From a virus, in IMG/VR virus record IMGVR_UViG_3300010299_000028, positions 1 to 32,320 of that record: 32,320 nt of DNA. One strand, 5' to 3'. Shown here one piece after another: positions 17,501 through 26,865 of this stretch. The notes beneath the pieces were generated by a model. It did no database searches. It was not told where the DNA came from and saw only the letters and a program-made list of their open reading frames with translations. Every line of letters begins with the position of its first letter. Position 1 is the stretch's first letter. The position numbers and the translations under genes were made by a program.

Positions 17501-20500
17501 ATGCCACAGAAAACTAATTTAAACATAAATCCTTATTACGACGATTTTGATAAGGATAGTAATTTTTATAAAGTTCTGTTTAAACCAGGATATCCTGTAC
17601 AGGCTAGAGAATTAACAACACTCCAGTCTATCTTACAGAATCAGATAGAATCTTTCGGTAGTCATATCTTTAAAGAGGGATCAATGGTGATCCCCGGAAA
17701 TATTAATTATGATTCGGAGTATAATTCAATAAGATTAAATTCCGAACATCTTGGAATACCAGTTTCTTTATACGTTAATCAACTAGTAGGGAAAAGATTA
17801 ACAGGTCAAAACTCTGGAATTACCGTAGTAGTCGATAGTTATGCTTTACCAGCAGAATCTACAGACATTACACATTTAACACTGTTTATCAAGTATCTTA
17901 ATTCTGGAAGTGATAATGAAGTAAGAACTTTGGATGATGGTGAAGATTTAATTACAGAAGAATCTTTTGTTTATGGCAATACTTCTATTAACGCTGGAGA
18001 TACTGTCGCTACTTTAGTAGCATTGAATGCTTCTGCTATTGGATGTGCTGTAGGTGTTTCTCAGGGAGTTTATTTTATTAGAGGAACATTTGTAGATGTT
18101 TCTACAGATAAAATAGTATTAGATCCATATTCAAACACTCCATCATATAGAGTTGGATTAAATATTTTAGAGGAAATTGTAACCGCAAAGGATGATCCCT
18201 CACTATATGATAATGCAAGAGGATTTTCAAATTATGCCGCACCAGGTGCCGATAGATTAAAAATATCCACAGTATTATCCAAAAAACCATTAACAGATTT
18301 CAATGACAAAAGTTTTGTCGAATTAATTAGACTTGATAATGGTGAAATTAAAAAGTTACAAAATAAATCAGAATATTCAATTATCAAAGATTATTTTGCT
18401 AAGAGAACTTTTGAAGAGTCTGGTGATTATACTGTAGATAAGTTTAAGATTCAAGTAGCAAACTCACTCAATGATGGTATTTCTAATGAGGGAGTATTCT
18501 TATCAACTCAAACAACTGATTCTGGCAACACCCCAAGCGATGACTTGATGTGTGTCAAGGTATCTCCAGGAAAAGCATATGTAAGAGGATTTGATATTGA
18601 GAAGCAAGCAACAACCATTCTTGATATTGAAAAACCAAGAGACAAAACAACAGTAAATACATCATTGGTCCCATTTGAGATGGGGAATTTGATCAAAGTT
18701 AATAATGTTACTGGAACACCTTTTATTGGAATTAACAATAACAATAATTCAGTATCATTCTATAACCAGAGAAAATCATCAGAATCTTCAGGGACAGGAA
18801 CGGAGATTGGACAAGGAAGGATTTATTCCTTTAATTTGAGCGATGCTCCGTATTCAAATGATTCTTCGGAATGGGATTTATATCTTTTTGACATTCAAAC
18901 TTATACGTCTCTGACTATCAATCAAAGTTTAGATTCCAACCAATGCCCAGCAACATCCTATATTAAGGGTGTGAGTAGTGGTGCTTCTGGATATGTTGTT
19001 TCTGCTGCTGCTGGAACTGAATTAACAGTCACTCAAACTTCTGGAACATTTATTGCCGGAGAGCAAATTTTAATCAATGAATCAACCGAATATTCTAGAA
19101 GCATTAAGACCGTAAAGGTTTATGGAACGCAAGATATTAAGTCATTATTCCAAAATTCGACTTCAATATCTTCGGGAATCAAGACTTCATTTGTAGCAGA
19201 TACTGTTCTTCAAAGATTTACACCGTCTGGATTTAATGTTACAGACACTATTAAAATAACGGGAGGAGCAAGTGCAGGCACAGTTACTTCCCCAGGTAAA
19301 AATTTCTTGGGAATTAGAAGTGACACAATTATTAGATATCAAGTTTCTGGACTGTCCACAGAAACTTATAATAGGGTTGTTTCTGTTTCTGGTGATGGTC
19401 TAACAATGACCGTTGCCGGAATTTCTAGTGTTTTTGGAGTTTGTAATGGAGGACTTCCATCTTCCGACCAATCAGTCACATTCTCTCTTGGTATTCCAAT
19501 CATTAAGAATAATGAGAATGCTGGTCTTTATGCTCCCCTAGAAGCTTCTAATATTTCTGATGTAAACCTATCAAACTCAAATCTTTTAGTAACGAATCAA
19601 CTTAGAGAATTAACCACGGATGTAAACGGTTCTCTATCCATTGATGTCACTTCTACAGGAATCTCAAGTGCATTCTTTGAAACATTTGATGTAGAAAGAT
19701 ATTCTGTTCACTATTCAAATGGAGATATTGAAGATCTAACATCAGATCAATTTAGTTTAAATTCCAATGGAGCACAAATTGTTCTATCTGGATTAACTCC
19801 AAGCCAGTCATCTAATGTTACGGTAAATACTACTGTAAGAAAAAATTCAATTACGAATAAAGAAAAAGATTTTATTAGAAGCCAAAAGATAATAATTAAT
19901 AAATCAGTTTCTGGTGTATCTACAGCATTAAGTGGATTATCAACAAGCCAATTCTATGGATTGAGAGTCCAGGATAAAGAGATTTCATTAAACGTTGCTG
20001 ATGTAACTAATGTCGTCGGCGTATTTGAATCTTTAGATACATCAGATCCAACTCTCGATAGATTAACCTTTGTGTCTGGACTGGGATTAGATACAAATTC
20101 AATTCTTGGGGAAAGACTACTTGGAGCTACCAGTGGAGCGATTGCTCAACTTGTTACAAGATCATCTTCAACAGAAGTTGAAATTTGCTATCTTACGCCA
20201 CAAAAATTCACAATTGGTGAAACTATTGCTTTCGAAGAGTCAAATATTCTTACCAATCTTCAGAATATAACTATCGGCAATTATTTAAATATCACCAATA
20301 GATTTGAATTAGATAAGGGTCAAAGGGAACAATATTATGATTATTCTAGACTTGTTAGAAAGATTGATTTTCCAGAACCAACAAGAAAACTTTTAATAGT
20401 ATATAATTACTATTCAATACCATCAAATGATCTTGGTGATCTTTATACAGTAGAATCTTATGATCAAGAAAGATTTGCCAATGACGTTCCTCTATTGTCT

Positions 20501-23500
20501 GGTGGATTAAGATCTTCAGACACTTTAGATTTTAGACCAAGAGTAGCACCTTTTACATCAACAACTTCTTCACCATTTGCCTTTGCTAGTAGAACTTTTG
20601 GAACATCGGGAACCAATCCAACACTGGTAGTCACTCCAAATGAGAGCTCATTGATTGGGTATAGTTATTACCTGCCAAGAATTGATAAACTTGTTTTGGA
20701 TAGTCAAGGAAACTTCTCCTTGATTAAAGGTGTCTCTTCCTTGGATCCAAAAGAACCAACTAATGTTGAGAGTGCGATGGATATCGCTACCATCAATCTT
20801 CCAGCATATCTGTATAGTCCAGATGATGCTGTTATCACTCTTGTTGATAATAGAAGATATACAATGAGAGACATTGGCAGACTTGATGATAGAATTGCCA
20901 ATTTAGAAACAGTAACATCACTAAGTCTTTTAGAACTTGATACAAAGACTCTTCAGATTCAAGATGCTGACGGTCTATCAAGATTTAAGTCTGGATTTTT
21001 CGTTGATGACTTTAAGAATAACAACTTATTAGATGTTTTAAATCAAGACTGTAAGTGTGATGTTGATATTGAAAATAAAGAGTTAAATTCTCCTCTTGAA
21101 TTTTATTCATTAAAACCAGAATTAGCACTATTACCATCAACAAATACAGATACTGCTGATTTTTCAGCTAATCTTGAGTTGCTAGATTCTAATGTAAGAA
21201 AAACTGGCGATTTAATAACTCTCAATTATGATGAAGTTGAGTGGATTGAGCAACCTTTGGCATCTAGAGTTGAAAATGTCAATCCATTCAATATGATTGA
21301 ATTTATTGGAAGGGTTGAATTAAGCCCAGCATCTGATAACTGGGTCAGAAACATATTTGTTAGCGGTGGTGAAAGAACAATTACCGGAGATTTTGATGGT
21401 TCTTATGTAGAAACTATCAAGATAAGTAGTGTTCCAGATGAACACATAAGATCAAGAAATGTTGGATTTGCTGCTGGGGGATTAAAACCAGTTACAAGAT
21501 ATTATCCATTCTTTGATAGTTCAAGTGGAATTGACATTGTTCCAAAACTCTTGGAAATTTCTATGACATCTGGAATTTTCCAAAACGGTGAAACGGTTGA
21601 TGGATTTATTGGTGGAACAAGAGTAATAACCTTTAGAACTTGTCAACCAAATCACAAGACTGGTGATATTAATAACCCAGCTACAACATTTAACGCCAAC
21701 CCATATAATGTATCAATTAGTTTACCAACAACATATTCAGCATCATCAACAGTATTGAATGTAGATGCTGCTTCTCTTTCGGAAGAAGCACAAGGAAGGT
21801 TTAATGGTTATGTTACTGTCGGCACTGTTCTTCTTGGAAGATCTAGTGGCGCTCAAGCTACAGTTTCAAATATCAGATTAGTTTCTGATACTTTTGGTGA
21901 TCTTGGCGGTACATTCTTCTTTAGAGATCCTCTTGCTTCTCCCCCACCACCATTAAGATTTAGAACTGGTACAAAGACATTTAAGTTAACATCCAGTTCT
22001 TCAAATGCAACTCCTCTCCCAGGAAGTCTCTTAATTAGTAGTGCCGAAACTAGTTATGCAACAAGTGGAATAGTTGATACATTTAGACAAACTACAGTTA
22101 TTGTAAGAAGACCACCACCACCTCCACCACCACCACCAGCACCAAATCGTGGTGGTGGAAAGGATCCACTAGCACAAACCTTTACGGTTGATGAAACTGG
22201 TGCTTTCCTGACATCTGTAGATCTCTTCTTTGCTAATAAAGATGAAAATGAAAGAGTAACTGTTGAATTAAGAACAGTCGAACTTGGAACTCCTACAGAT
22301 CAACTAGTTCAAGATTATGCAAGGGTTACATTAGAACCATCTCAAGTCAATACTTCGACGGATGGATCAGTTGCCACAAGAGTGACTTTCCCATCACCAA
22401 TTTATCTACAACCAGGAACCGAGTATGCTTTAGTTATTCTTGCTCCATCATCAAATAATTATGAGTCATGGATTGCCAGAATGGGTGAGAGAACAGTTAA
22501 CACGCAGAATCTACCAGATGCTGAAAGTGTTATTGTAACTCGCCAATATCTTGGTGGAAGTTTGTTCAAGTCCCAAAATGGAACTATTTGGACTGCTAGC
22601 CAATTTGAAGATCTTAAGTTTAAACTGTATAAAGCACAATTTACTCAAAATCTTGGTACAGTTTATTTCTATAATCCAAAACTTGGAACACAGAGTAGTC
22701 AAATACCAAGACTTCTTCCAAATCCAATTAAAACATTACCAAGAAAACTTAAGGTTGGTATTACTACTACAACAACTTTAGATAATACTCTAATTCCTGG
22801 AAGAAAAGTCAGTGAAGGAAGTTCTTCTGGACCTACTGGATACATTGAAAAGGTTGGAAGTAATATTGCCGCACTTACATTAACTAATACTGGTGTAGGA
22901 TACTCAAATGGCACATTTACTGGAGTATCACTTTATAATGTAACTGGAAGCGGTTCTGGTGCTGTTGGTGTAGTAACAGTTTCATCAAATGTCATTTCTG
23001 CGGTTTCAATCACAACTCCTGGTAATGGATATGTTATTGGCGATGTTCTGGGAATTACAACAAGTAATGTTGTGAAAGGAACTAATGCCACGATAACTGT
23101 ATCTAATATTAATGGAATTGATACATTATATCTTACCAATGTTCAAGGTGAAGAATTTACCGATGGTCAAGATTTGATTTACTATGATGGAACAACCGCA
23201 GTTTCTTTGGCGAATACTGATATAAGAGGTTCATCTTCTGTTATTAGTAATCTTTATGATGGAAGAGTTATTGAGGTTGAGCATTATAACCATGGAATGA
23301 CCGCAGATACAAATAAGGTAACATTGGCAGATGTTCAACCAAACAGTGCACCAGTTTTATTAACTGCTGACATAACTTCAACATCAAGCATAATTTCGGT
23401 TGCTAGCACCACACCTTTCGCAACATTTGAGGGAATTTCTACCTCTACTGGATATGTTAAAATCAATAATGAAATCATTTACTATGATAGTATTGGATCT

Positions 23501-24583
23501 GGAACTCTTGGTATTGGAACAAGAGGTGTAGATAACACTTCGGTCAGAACTCATTCAATTAATGATCTATGTTATAAGTATGAACTGAATGGCATCTCTC
23601 TTACTAAGATTAATACAACCCATGATATGCCAATCGATTCTGCCCTTAAATCTTCTAAGAATATTGACAAATATTATTTACAGATAAGCAGATCCAACAG
23701 ACCATCTGGCGATTCTCAATTGAGTTTTACGGATCAAAGATCTGTTGGCGGTACAGATGTATTTGCCTCACAAAACTTCCAATATAATGCTATCGTTCCA
23801 CAATTTAATGTTATAACCCCAGGCGAATCTACTTCAGTTTCATGTCAATTAAGATCAGTTTCTGGAACTAGTGCTGGTGGATCCGAAGTATCATTTATTG
23901 ACCAAGGATATGAATCAGTTGAACTTAATCAGTTAAACAGACTGTCATCTACTAGAATGGTCTGCTCCGAAATCAACGAGACTTCAAAGCTTACGGAGTT
24001 ACCAAAAAATAGATCAACCACATTGTCAGTTCAATTTAATTCCCAAGATCCAAATCTTTCTCCAGTTTTGGATACTCAAAATGGTGTTCTTGTTCTACAA
24101 AGAAACAGAATCAATTCTCCAGTAAGTGACTATGCTAAGGACTCTAGGGTTAATCAAATTTCCGGAGATCCACACTCCTCAATTTATATTTCAAATAGAA
24201 TTGATTTGAAACAACCAGCAACTTCTTTGAAGGTTCTAGTTTCGGCATATAGACACTCTTCTGCGGATTTCAGAGTTCTTTATAGACTCTTTAGACCAGA
24301 TTCAAGTGAAGTTGAGCAAACTTATGAACTATTCCCTGGATACAATAATTTGAAAGATCTTGATGGGGATGGATTTGGTGAAACCATCATTGATACAACT
24401 CTGAATAATGGAAGAGCGGATGCTTTTGTACCATCAAGTAGAGATAATGAATTTTTAGAATATCAATTTAGTGTTGATAATCTTGATCAATTTGTTGGAT
24501 TTGCTATTAAAATTGTATCAAGTGGAACTGATGAGGCACATGCCACAAGATTTAAAGATTTGCGAGTAATCGCATTGGCATAA
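17501..24583 (+). CDS. DUF4815-type large virion structural protein, 2360 aa
   Basis: The N-terminus (NINPYYDDFDKDSNFYKVLF, then GYPVQARELTTLQSILQNQI and HIFKEGSMVIPG) is typical of DUF4815 proteins of large myoviruses. A second conserved stretch starts near residue 935 (FELDKGQREQYYDYSRLV, then LLIVYNYY and DTLDFRPRV), and another near 1121-1172 (MRDIGRLDDRIANLE ... RFKSGFFVDDF). A nine-proline tract (1538-1546) precedes a beta-rich domain starting GGGKDPLAQTF (about 1551-1663, with LQPGTEYALVIL), possibly a sugar-binding-like sandwich. A type-B module lies at about 1788-1853 and a type-A module at about 1957-2030. The C-terminus (from SNRIDLKQPATSLKVLV) ends in a beta domain with DLDGDGFGE at 2286-2294. 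It sits where T4 has gp9/gp10, so a peripheral baseplate or fibre-attachment role is likely by position; homology to gp10 is not visible. Confidence 0.85.
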   Translation: MPQKTNLNINPYYDDFDKDSNFYKVLFKPGYPVQARELTTLQSILQNQIESFGSHIFKEGSMVIPGNINYDSEYNSIRLNSEHLGIPVSLYVNQLVGKRLTGQNSGITVVVDSYALPAESTDITHLTLFIKYLNSGSDNEVRTLDDGEDLITEESFVYGNTSINAGDTVATLVALNASAIGCAVGVSQGVYFIRGTFVDVSTDKIVLDPYSNTPSYRVGLNILEEIVTAKDDPSLYDNARGFSNYAAPGADRLKISTVLSKKPLTDFNDKSFVELIRLDNGEIKKLQNKSEYSIIKDYFAKRTFEESGDYTVDKFKIQVANSLNDGISNEGVFLSTQTTDSGNTPSDDLMCVKVSPGKAYVRGFDIEKQATTILDIEKPRDKTTVNTSLVPFEMGNLIKVNNVTGTPFIGINNNNNSVSFYNQRKSSESSGTGTEIGQGRIYSFNLSDAPYSNDSSEWDLYLFDIQTYTSLTINQSLDSNQCPATSYIKGVSSGASGYVVSAAAGTELTVTQTSGTFIAGEQILINESTEYSRSIKTVKVYGTQDIKSLFQNSTSISSGIKTSFVADTVLQRFTPSGFNVTDTIKITGGASAGTVTSPGKNFLGIRSDTIIRYQVSGLSTETYNRVVSVSGDGLTMTVAGISSVFGVCNGGLPSSDQSVTFSLGIPIIKNNENAGLYAPLEASNISDVNLSNSNLLVTNQLRELTTDVNGSLSIDVTSTGISSAFFETFDVERYSVHYSNGDIEDLTSDQFSLNSNGAQIVLSGLTPSQSSNVTVNTTVRKNSITNKEKDFIRSQKIIINKSVSGVSTALSGLSTSQFYGLRVQDKEISLNVADVTNVVGVFESLDTSDPTLDRLTFVSGLGLDTNSILGERLLGATSGAIAQLVTRSSSTEVEICYLTPQKFTIGETIAFEESNILTNLQNITIGNYLNITNRFELDKGQREQYYDYSRLVRKIDFPEPTRKLLIVYNYYSIPSNDLGDLYTVESYDQERFANDVPLLSGGLRSSDTLDFRPRVAPFTSTTSSPFAFASRTFGTSGTNPTLVVTPNESSLIGYSYYLPRIDKLVLDSQGNFSLIKGVSSLDPKEPTNVESAMDIATINLPAYLYSPDDAVITLVDNRRYTMRDIGRLDDRIANLETVTSLSLLELDTKTLQIQDADGLSRFKSGFFVDDFKNNNLLDVLNQDCKCDVDIENKELNSPLEFYSLKPELALLPSTNTDTADFSANLELLDSNVRKTGDLITLNYDEVEWIEQPLASRVENVNPFNMIEFIGRVELSPASDNWVRNIFVSGGERTITGDFDGSYVETIKISSVPDEHIRSRNVGFAAGGLKPVTRYYPFFDSSSGIDIVPKLLEISMTSGIFQNGETVDGFIGGTRVITFRTCQPNHKTGDINNPATTFNANPYNVSISLPTTYSASSTVLNVDAASLSEEAQGRFNGYVTVGTVLLGRSSGAQATVSNIRLVSDTFGDLGGTFFFRDPLASPPPPLRFRTGTKTFKLTSSSSNATPLPGSLLISSAETSYATSGIVDTFRQTTVIVRRPPPPPPPPPAPNRGGGKDPLAQTFTVDETGAFLTSVDLFFANKDENERVTVELRTVELGTPTDQLVQDYARVTLEPSQVNTSTDGSVATRVTFPSPIYLQPGTEYALVILAPSSNNYESWIARMGERTVNTQNLPDAESVIVTRQYLGGSLFKSQNGTIWTASQFEDLKFKLYKAQFTQNLGTVYFYNPKLGTQSSQIPRLLPNPIKTLPRKLKVGITTTTTLDNTLIPGRKVSEGSSSGPTGYIEKVGSNIAALTLTNTGVGYSNGTFTGVSLYNVTGSGSGAVGVVTVSSNVISAVSITTPGNGYVIGDVLGITTSNVVKGTNATITVSNINGIDTLYLTNVQGEEFTDGQDLIYYDGTTAVSLANTDIRGSSSVISNLYDGRVIEVEHYNHGMTADTNKVTLADVQPNSAPVLLTADITSTSSIISVASTTPFATFEGISTSTGYVKINNEIIYYDSIGSGTLGIGTRGVDNTSVRTHSINDLCYKYELNGISLTKINTTHDMPIDSALKSSKNIDKYYLQISRSNRPSGDSQLSFTDQRSVGGTDVFASQNFQYNAIVPQFNVITPGESTSVSCQLRSVSGTSAGGSEVSFIDQGYESVELNQLNRLSSTRMVCSEINETSKLTELPKNRSTTLSVQFNSQDPNLSPVLDTQNGVLVLQRNRINSPVSDYAKDSRVNQISGDPHSSIYISNRIDLKQPATSLKVLVSAYRHSSADFRVLYRLFRPDSSEVEQTYELFPGYNNLKDLDGDGFGETIIDTTLNNGRADAFVPSSRDNEFLEYQFSVDNLDQFVGFAIKIVSSGTDEAHATRFKDLRVIALA
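22112..22138 (+). repeat. nine-codon polyproline tract
   Basis: Nine consecutive Pro codons (eight CCA, one CCT) encode residues 1538-1546 of the DUF4815 protein, flanked by RR and APNRGGG. It looks like a rigid linker between the central part and the DPLAQTF domain. Long proline runs stall ribosomes and normally need elongation factor P. Confidence 0.85.
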
Positions 24584-24783
24584 TGATACCAGTAGAAGGT
24601 CACAAGCATCTTTATCGAGATGAAAACTCTGGTGCTATTGTAAATCATGATGTTCATGGATATACACAATATATCAAAATGAAATTTGAAAGACAGCACC
24701 AGAGGGAGGAGTTGGATCAGATAAAAAATGATATTGATGAGATCAAATCTTTATTAAAAGAAATTATCAATGGATCCAAATGA
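24583..24783 (+). CDS. 66-aa conserved cyanophage protein with coiled coil
   Basis: The ATG overlaps the stop of the DUF4815 gene by one base (TAATG), indicating translational coupling. The 66-aa product starts MIPVEGHKHLYRDENSGAIV, followed by a Tyr-containing linker, and ends with a heptad-like helix (REELDQIKNDIDEIKSLLKE) likely to form a coiled coil. I recall proteins of nearly the same form (EGHKNLYRD...GAI...Y...coil) immediately after the large structural gene in many cyanomyoviruses, with no assigned function. Coupling to a virion gene suggests an assembly helper or a small tail component; this is inference. Confidence 0.8.
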   Translation: MIPVEGHKHLYRDENSGAIVNHDVHGYTQYIKMKFERQHQREELDQIKNDIDEIKSLLKEIINGSK

Positions 24784-24809
24784 CACCAATTATCTTGGAT
24801 TCGATGAAG

Positions 24810-24817
24810 TATAAATA
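24810..24817 (+). promoter_or_regulatory. T4-type late promoter box TATAAATA upstream of fibre genes
   Basis: An exact match to the T4 late consensus in the 62-base gap after the 66-aa gene, ending 28 bases before the ATG of the 113-aa gene. It would start the fibre-neck block. An AT-only 7-bp stem (24817-24823 with 24832-24838) lies just downstream. Confidence 0.7.
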
Positions 24818-24845
24818 TATTTTAGATCCTGAAAATATTTTATAA

Positions 24846-25187
24846 ATGGCAGCGGTTTATGTAAGTAATTTAGTCGTAAATACTGGTACTACATTTACTC
24901 AAACTTTTTCACTAGAAAATAGTGATTCAAGTTCTGTTCTAAACTTGGGTGGATATAGTATTTCTGCCCAAATGAGAAAACATGCTGGTAGTTCTTCATA
25001 TACAACATTTGATGCCTCCATTTTAAATGCTTCTGCAGGAACAGTTAAGGTTGGTCTAGGTACTACAACAACAGCATCATTAAAACCTGGTCGCTACGTT
25101 TATGATGTTCTAATTACTGATAATAGTGGAGTGATAACTAGAGTTGTTGAGGGATCTGTTCTAGTTAGAGAAGGAGTAACTCGCTAA
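24846..25187 (+). CDS. small structural protein, probable Ig-like beta sandwich
   Basis: A 113-aa protein, first in the block behind a late-promoter box. The sequence alternates beta strands and turns: VVNTGTTFTQTFSLENSDSS, then LNLGGYSISAQMRKHAGSSS, then GTVKVGLGTTTTASLKPGRY and VVEGSVLVREGVTR. The pattern of 'Asn-Leu-x-Gly-Tyr-Ser-Ile-x-x-Gln-Met-Arg-Lys' followed by 'Leu-x-x-Gly-Arg-Tyr-x-Tyr-Asp-Val' resembles small Ig-like phage baseplate domains (for example BppU N-terminal type), and such proteins are frequent in cyanophage fibre clusters. It lies where T4 has gp11/gp12, but I see no direct similarity to those. Its stop overlaps the next ATG by one base (TAATG). Confidence 0.75.
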   Translation: MAAVYVSNLVVNTGTTFTQTFSLENSDSSSVLNLGGYSISAQMRKHAGSSSYTTFDASILNASAGTVKVGLGTTTTASLKPGRYVYDVLITDNSGVITRVVEGSVLVREGVTR

Positions 25188-25417
25188 TGGCAGACATTAG
25201 AGTAAGAGTTGGTCAACAAAATGCGATAAAAGTCGTATCATCACTAGCAGGAACCAAAGATATATCTTTGGGTGATCTAACAGATGTAAACTTACCATCC
25301 GCACTATTAAATGGAATGGTTCTTGTTTATAACTCTACTACACAAAAATGGGACGCAACACTGGAGCTAACCCCAGGAACATCACAGAATTTAGACATCA
25401 ACGGAGGTAGCTTTTAA
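25187..25417 (+). CDS. 76-aa small fibre-associated protein
   Basis: A 76-aa protein coupled on both sides by TAATG overlaps. It contains ISLGDLTDVNLPSALLNGMV and LVYNSTTQKWDAT, a short phrase ('DLxDVN...nGxVLVYNxxxxxWdA') that recurs in tail-fibre proteins of marine phages. It ends in LDINGGSF, closely like the C-terminus of the following fibre protein (TLDGGQF). It is probably a minor fibre component or adaptor; no enzymatic motif is present. Confidence 0.75.
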   Translation: MADIRVRVGQQNAIKVVSSLAGTKDISLGDLTDVNLPSALLNGMVLVYNSTTQKWDATLELTPGTSQNLDINGGSF

Positions 25418-26862
25418 TGGCAAGTATTATTAGGATCAAAAGATCCTCTGGTACTAGTTTACCCGCCAGTCTGCAATGGGGTGAGTTAGCAATTGTAACT
25501 GGCGTTGGTAGCGCCACAGGAACTAACCAAAATAGAGATAGAGTCTATATTGGTGATGATGGATCTAACGTATTAAGTGTTGGTGGACGTTATTATACGT
25601 CCATGATGGATCACGTTCCAGGAACCGTTGATGGAATAACAAATACAAGAAATAGTGACGGTGGTATAGTTGCTATTCTTGATAATAATAGAAAGGTTGA
25701 TCAGTGGAATGTTGATAACCTAAGATTAGACGGAAATACATTTTCATCCCAGAATACAGACGGTGATATTATATTAGATCCCAATGGGACTGGTGAAATT
25801 AATATCGTTGATGACACATTTCTATCTTTTGGTACAGATAAAGATAGTAAAATTGAATATGATGAAAACGGCACCAATCAGTTAACATTTACTGGTGCTG
25901 ATATTAGGATTAATATCACATCAGACTCTACTAGTAAAGATACTGGTGCTCTCATAGTTGAGGGTGGTGTCGGTATTGAAGGAAATTTGAACGTTGGTGG
26001 AAATGCCAGCATTACGGGTGTTACTTCATTTACTGGTGAAGTAAATCTTGGTGATGTAAGAATAACTGACAATATAATTTCTACTGTTCCTGGATCTGAT
26101 GGGATCTTATATATTGACCCATATCCAGATGGATTGAGTAATGAAGGAACCGTTGTAATCAAAGGTGATTTACAAGTTGATGGTACAACAACATCGGTAA
26201 ATTCTACTGTTGTATCAATCAACGATCCGATTATTGTTCTTGGTGACGTAACAAGCAAAAGAACAGTAATGTCGCCAGTTGCTTCTGGTGTCTCTACAAT
26301 TACTCTTGATTCTGTAATTGGCATTAATACTGGAGATATTATTCAAGGTAGTGCTTCTCTACCAAATAGTGGATTAACTACGGTTACTGCTTATAATACA
26401 ACAACAAAAATCATTACCATTGAAGGTACTACCTCTTCTGGTATTACTACAACCACACAATTAACAATCACCCATGCCTTTGATACCAATACCGACAGAG
26501 GTATTGCTTTTGATTATAATACTGGTGTAGGAACGGCAAATAACAAGAGTGGTTTCTTTGGTTATATTGACGGGTCAAATACTGGTAGTGCAGCAGTAGA
26601 TAGATCTTGGACATATATTCCAGATGCTACGATCACATCTCCTGGCATTGTAACTGGAACTAGAGGTTTCCTAGATATTAAAGGTATCTATTATCAGACT
26701 GGAGATTTCAGCACCAGTGGTATTGTATATTTCAATTCTGATGGTTTACAGACCTCAACAGTTGCTCCAGGATCAGGTATTAGTACATCAAACTTTGTTC
26801 TAACAACCGATTCTGTTGGAACACCAACTTGGACAGATACTCTCGATGGAGGACAATTCTAA
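25417..26862 (+). CDS. tail fibre-like structural protein, 481 aa
   Basis: The N-terminus IIRIKRSSGTSLPASLQWGE resembles the virion-attachment start of many phage fibres (I-x-I-R/K-R-S-x-G...L-x-x-GELA). It is followed by a short repeated shaft: DGDIILDPNGTGEINI, then GALIVEGGVGIEGNLNVGGN, then ASITGVTSFTGEVNLG, typical of trimeric beta-structured fibres. Residues about 280-350 hold a variant GD-x-I module (VSTITLDSVIGINTGDIIQG), and then RGIAFDYNTG...KSGFFGYIDG, a phrase common in cyanophage fibre proteins. The C-terminus is TPTWTDTLDGGQF. The protein is likely to take part in host contact. No intramolecular chaperone or lectin domain is recognisable. It occupies the T4 gp12/wac region. Confidence 0.8.
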   Translation: MASIIRIKRSSGTSLPASLQWGELAIVTGVGSATGTNQNRDRVYIGDDGSNVLSVGGRYYTSMMDHVPGTVDGITNTRNSDGGIVAILDNNRKVDQWNVDNLRLDGNTFSSQNTDGDIILDPNGTGEINIVDDTFLSFGTDKDSKIEYDENGTNQLTFTGADIRINITSDSTSKDTGALIVEGGVGIEGNLNVGGNASITGVTSFTGEVNLGDVRITDNIISTVPGSDGILYIDPYPDGLSNEGTVVIKGDLQVDGTTTSVNSTVVSINDPIIVLGDVTSKRTVMSPVASGVSTITLDSVIGINTGDIIQGSASLPNSGLTTVTAYNTTTKIITIEGTTSSGITTTTQLTITHAFDTNTDRGIAFDYNTGVGTANNKSGFFGYIDGSNTGSAAVDRSWTYIPDATITSPGIVTGTRGFLDIKGIYYQTGDFSTSGIVYFNSDGLQTSTVAPGSGISTSNFVLTTDSVGTPTWTDTLDGGQF

Positions 26863-26865
26863 TCT

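Noticed and set aside
24817-24838. ATATTTT/AAAATAT stem behind the late-promoter box
   Set aside because: The stem has only A-T pairs and an 8-base loop with no U-run; likely chance.
25878-26324. 148-aa minus-strand open frame over the fibre gene, and a like one at 28752-29198 over gp14
   Set aside because: Both lie wholly within confident plus-strand genes and read as Pro/Val/Thr-rich complements of Gly/Thr-rich repeats; no start signals or recognisable family.
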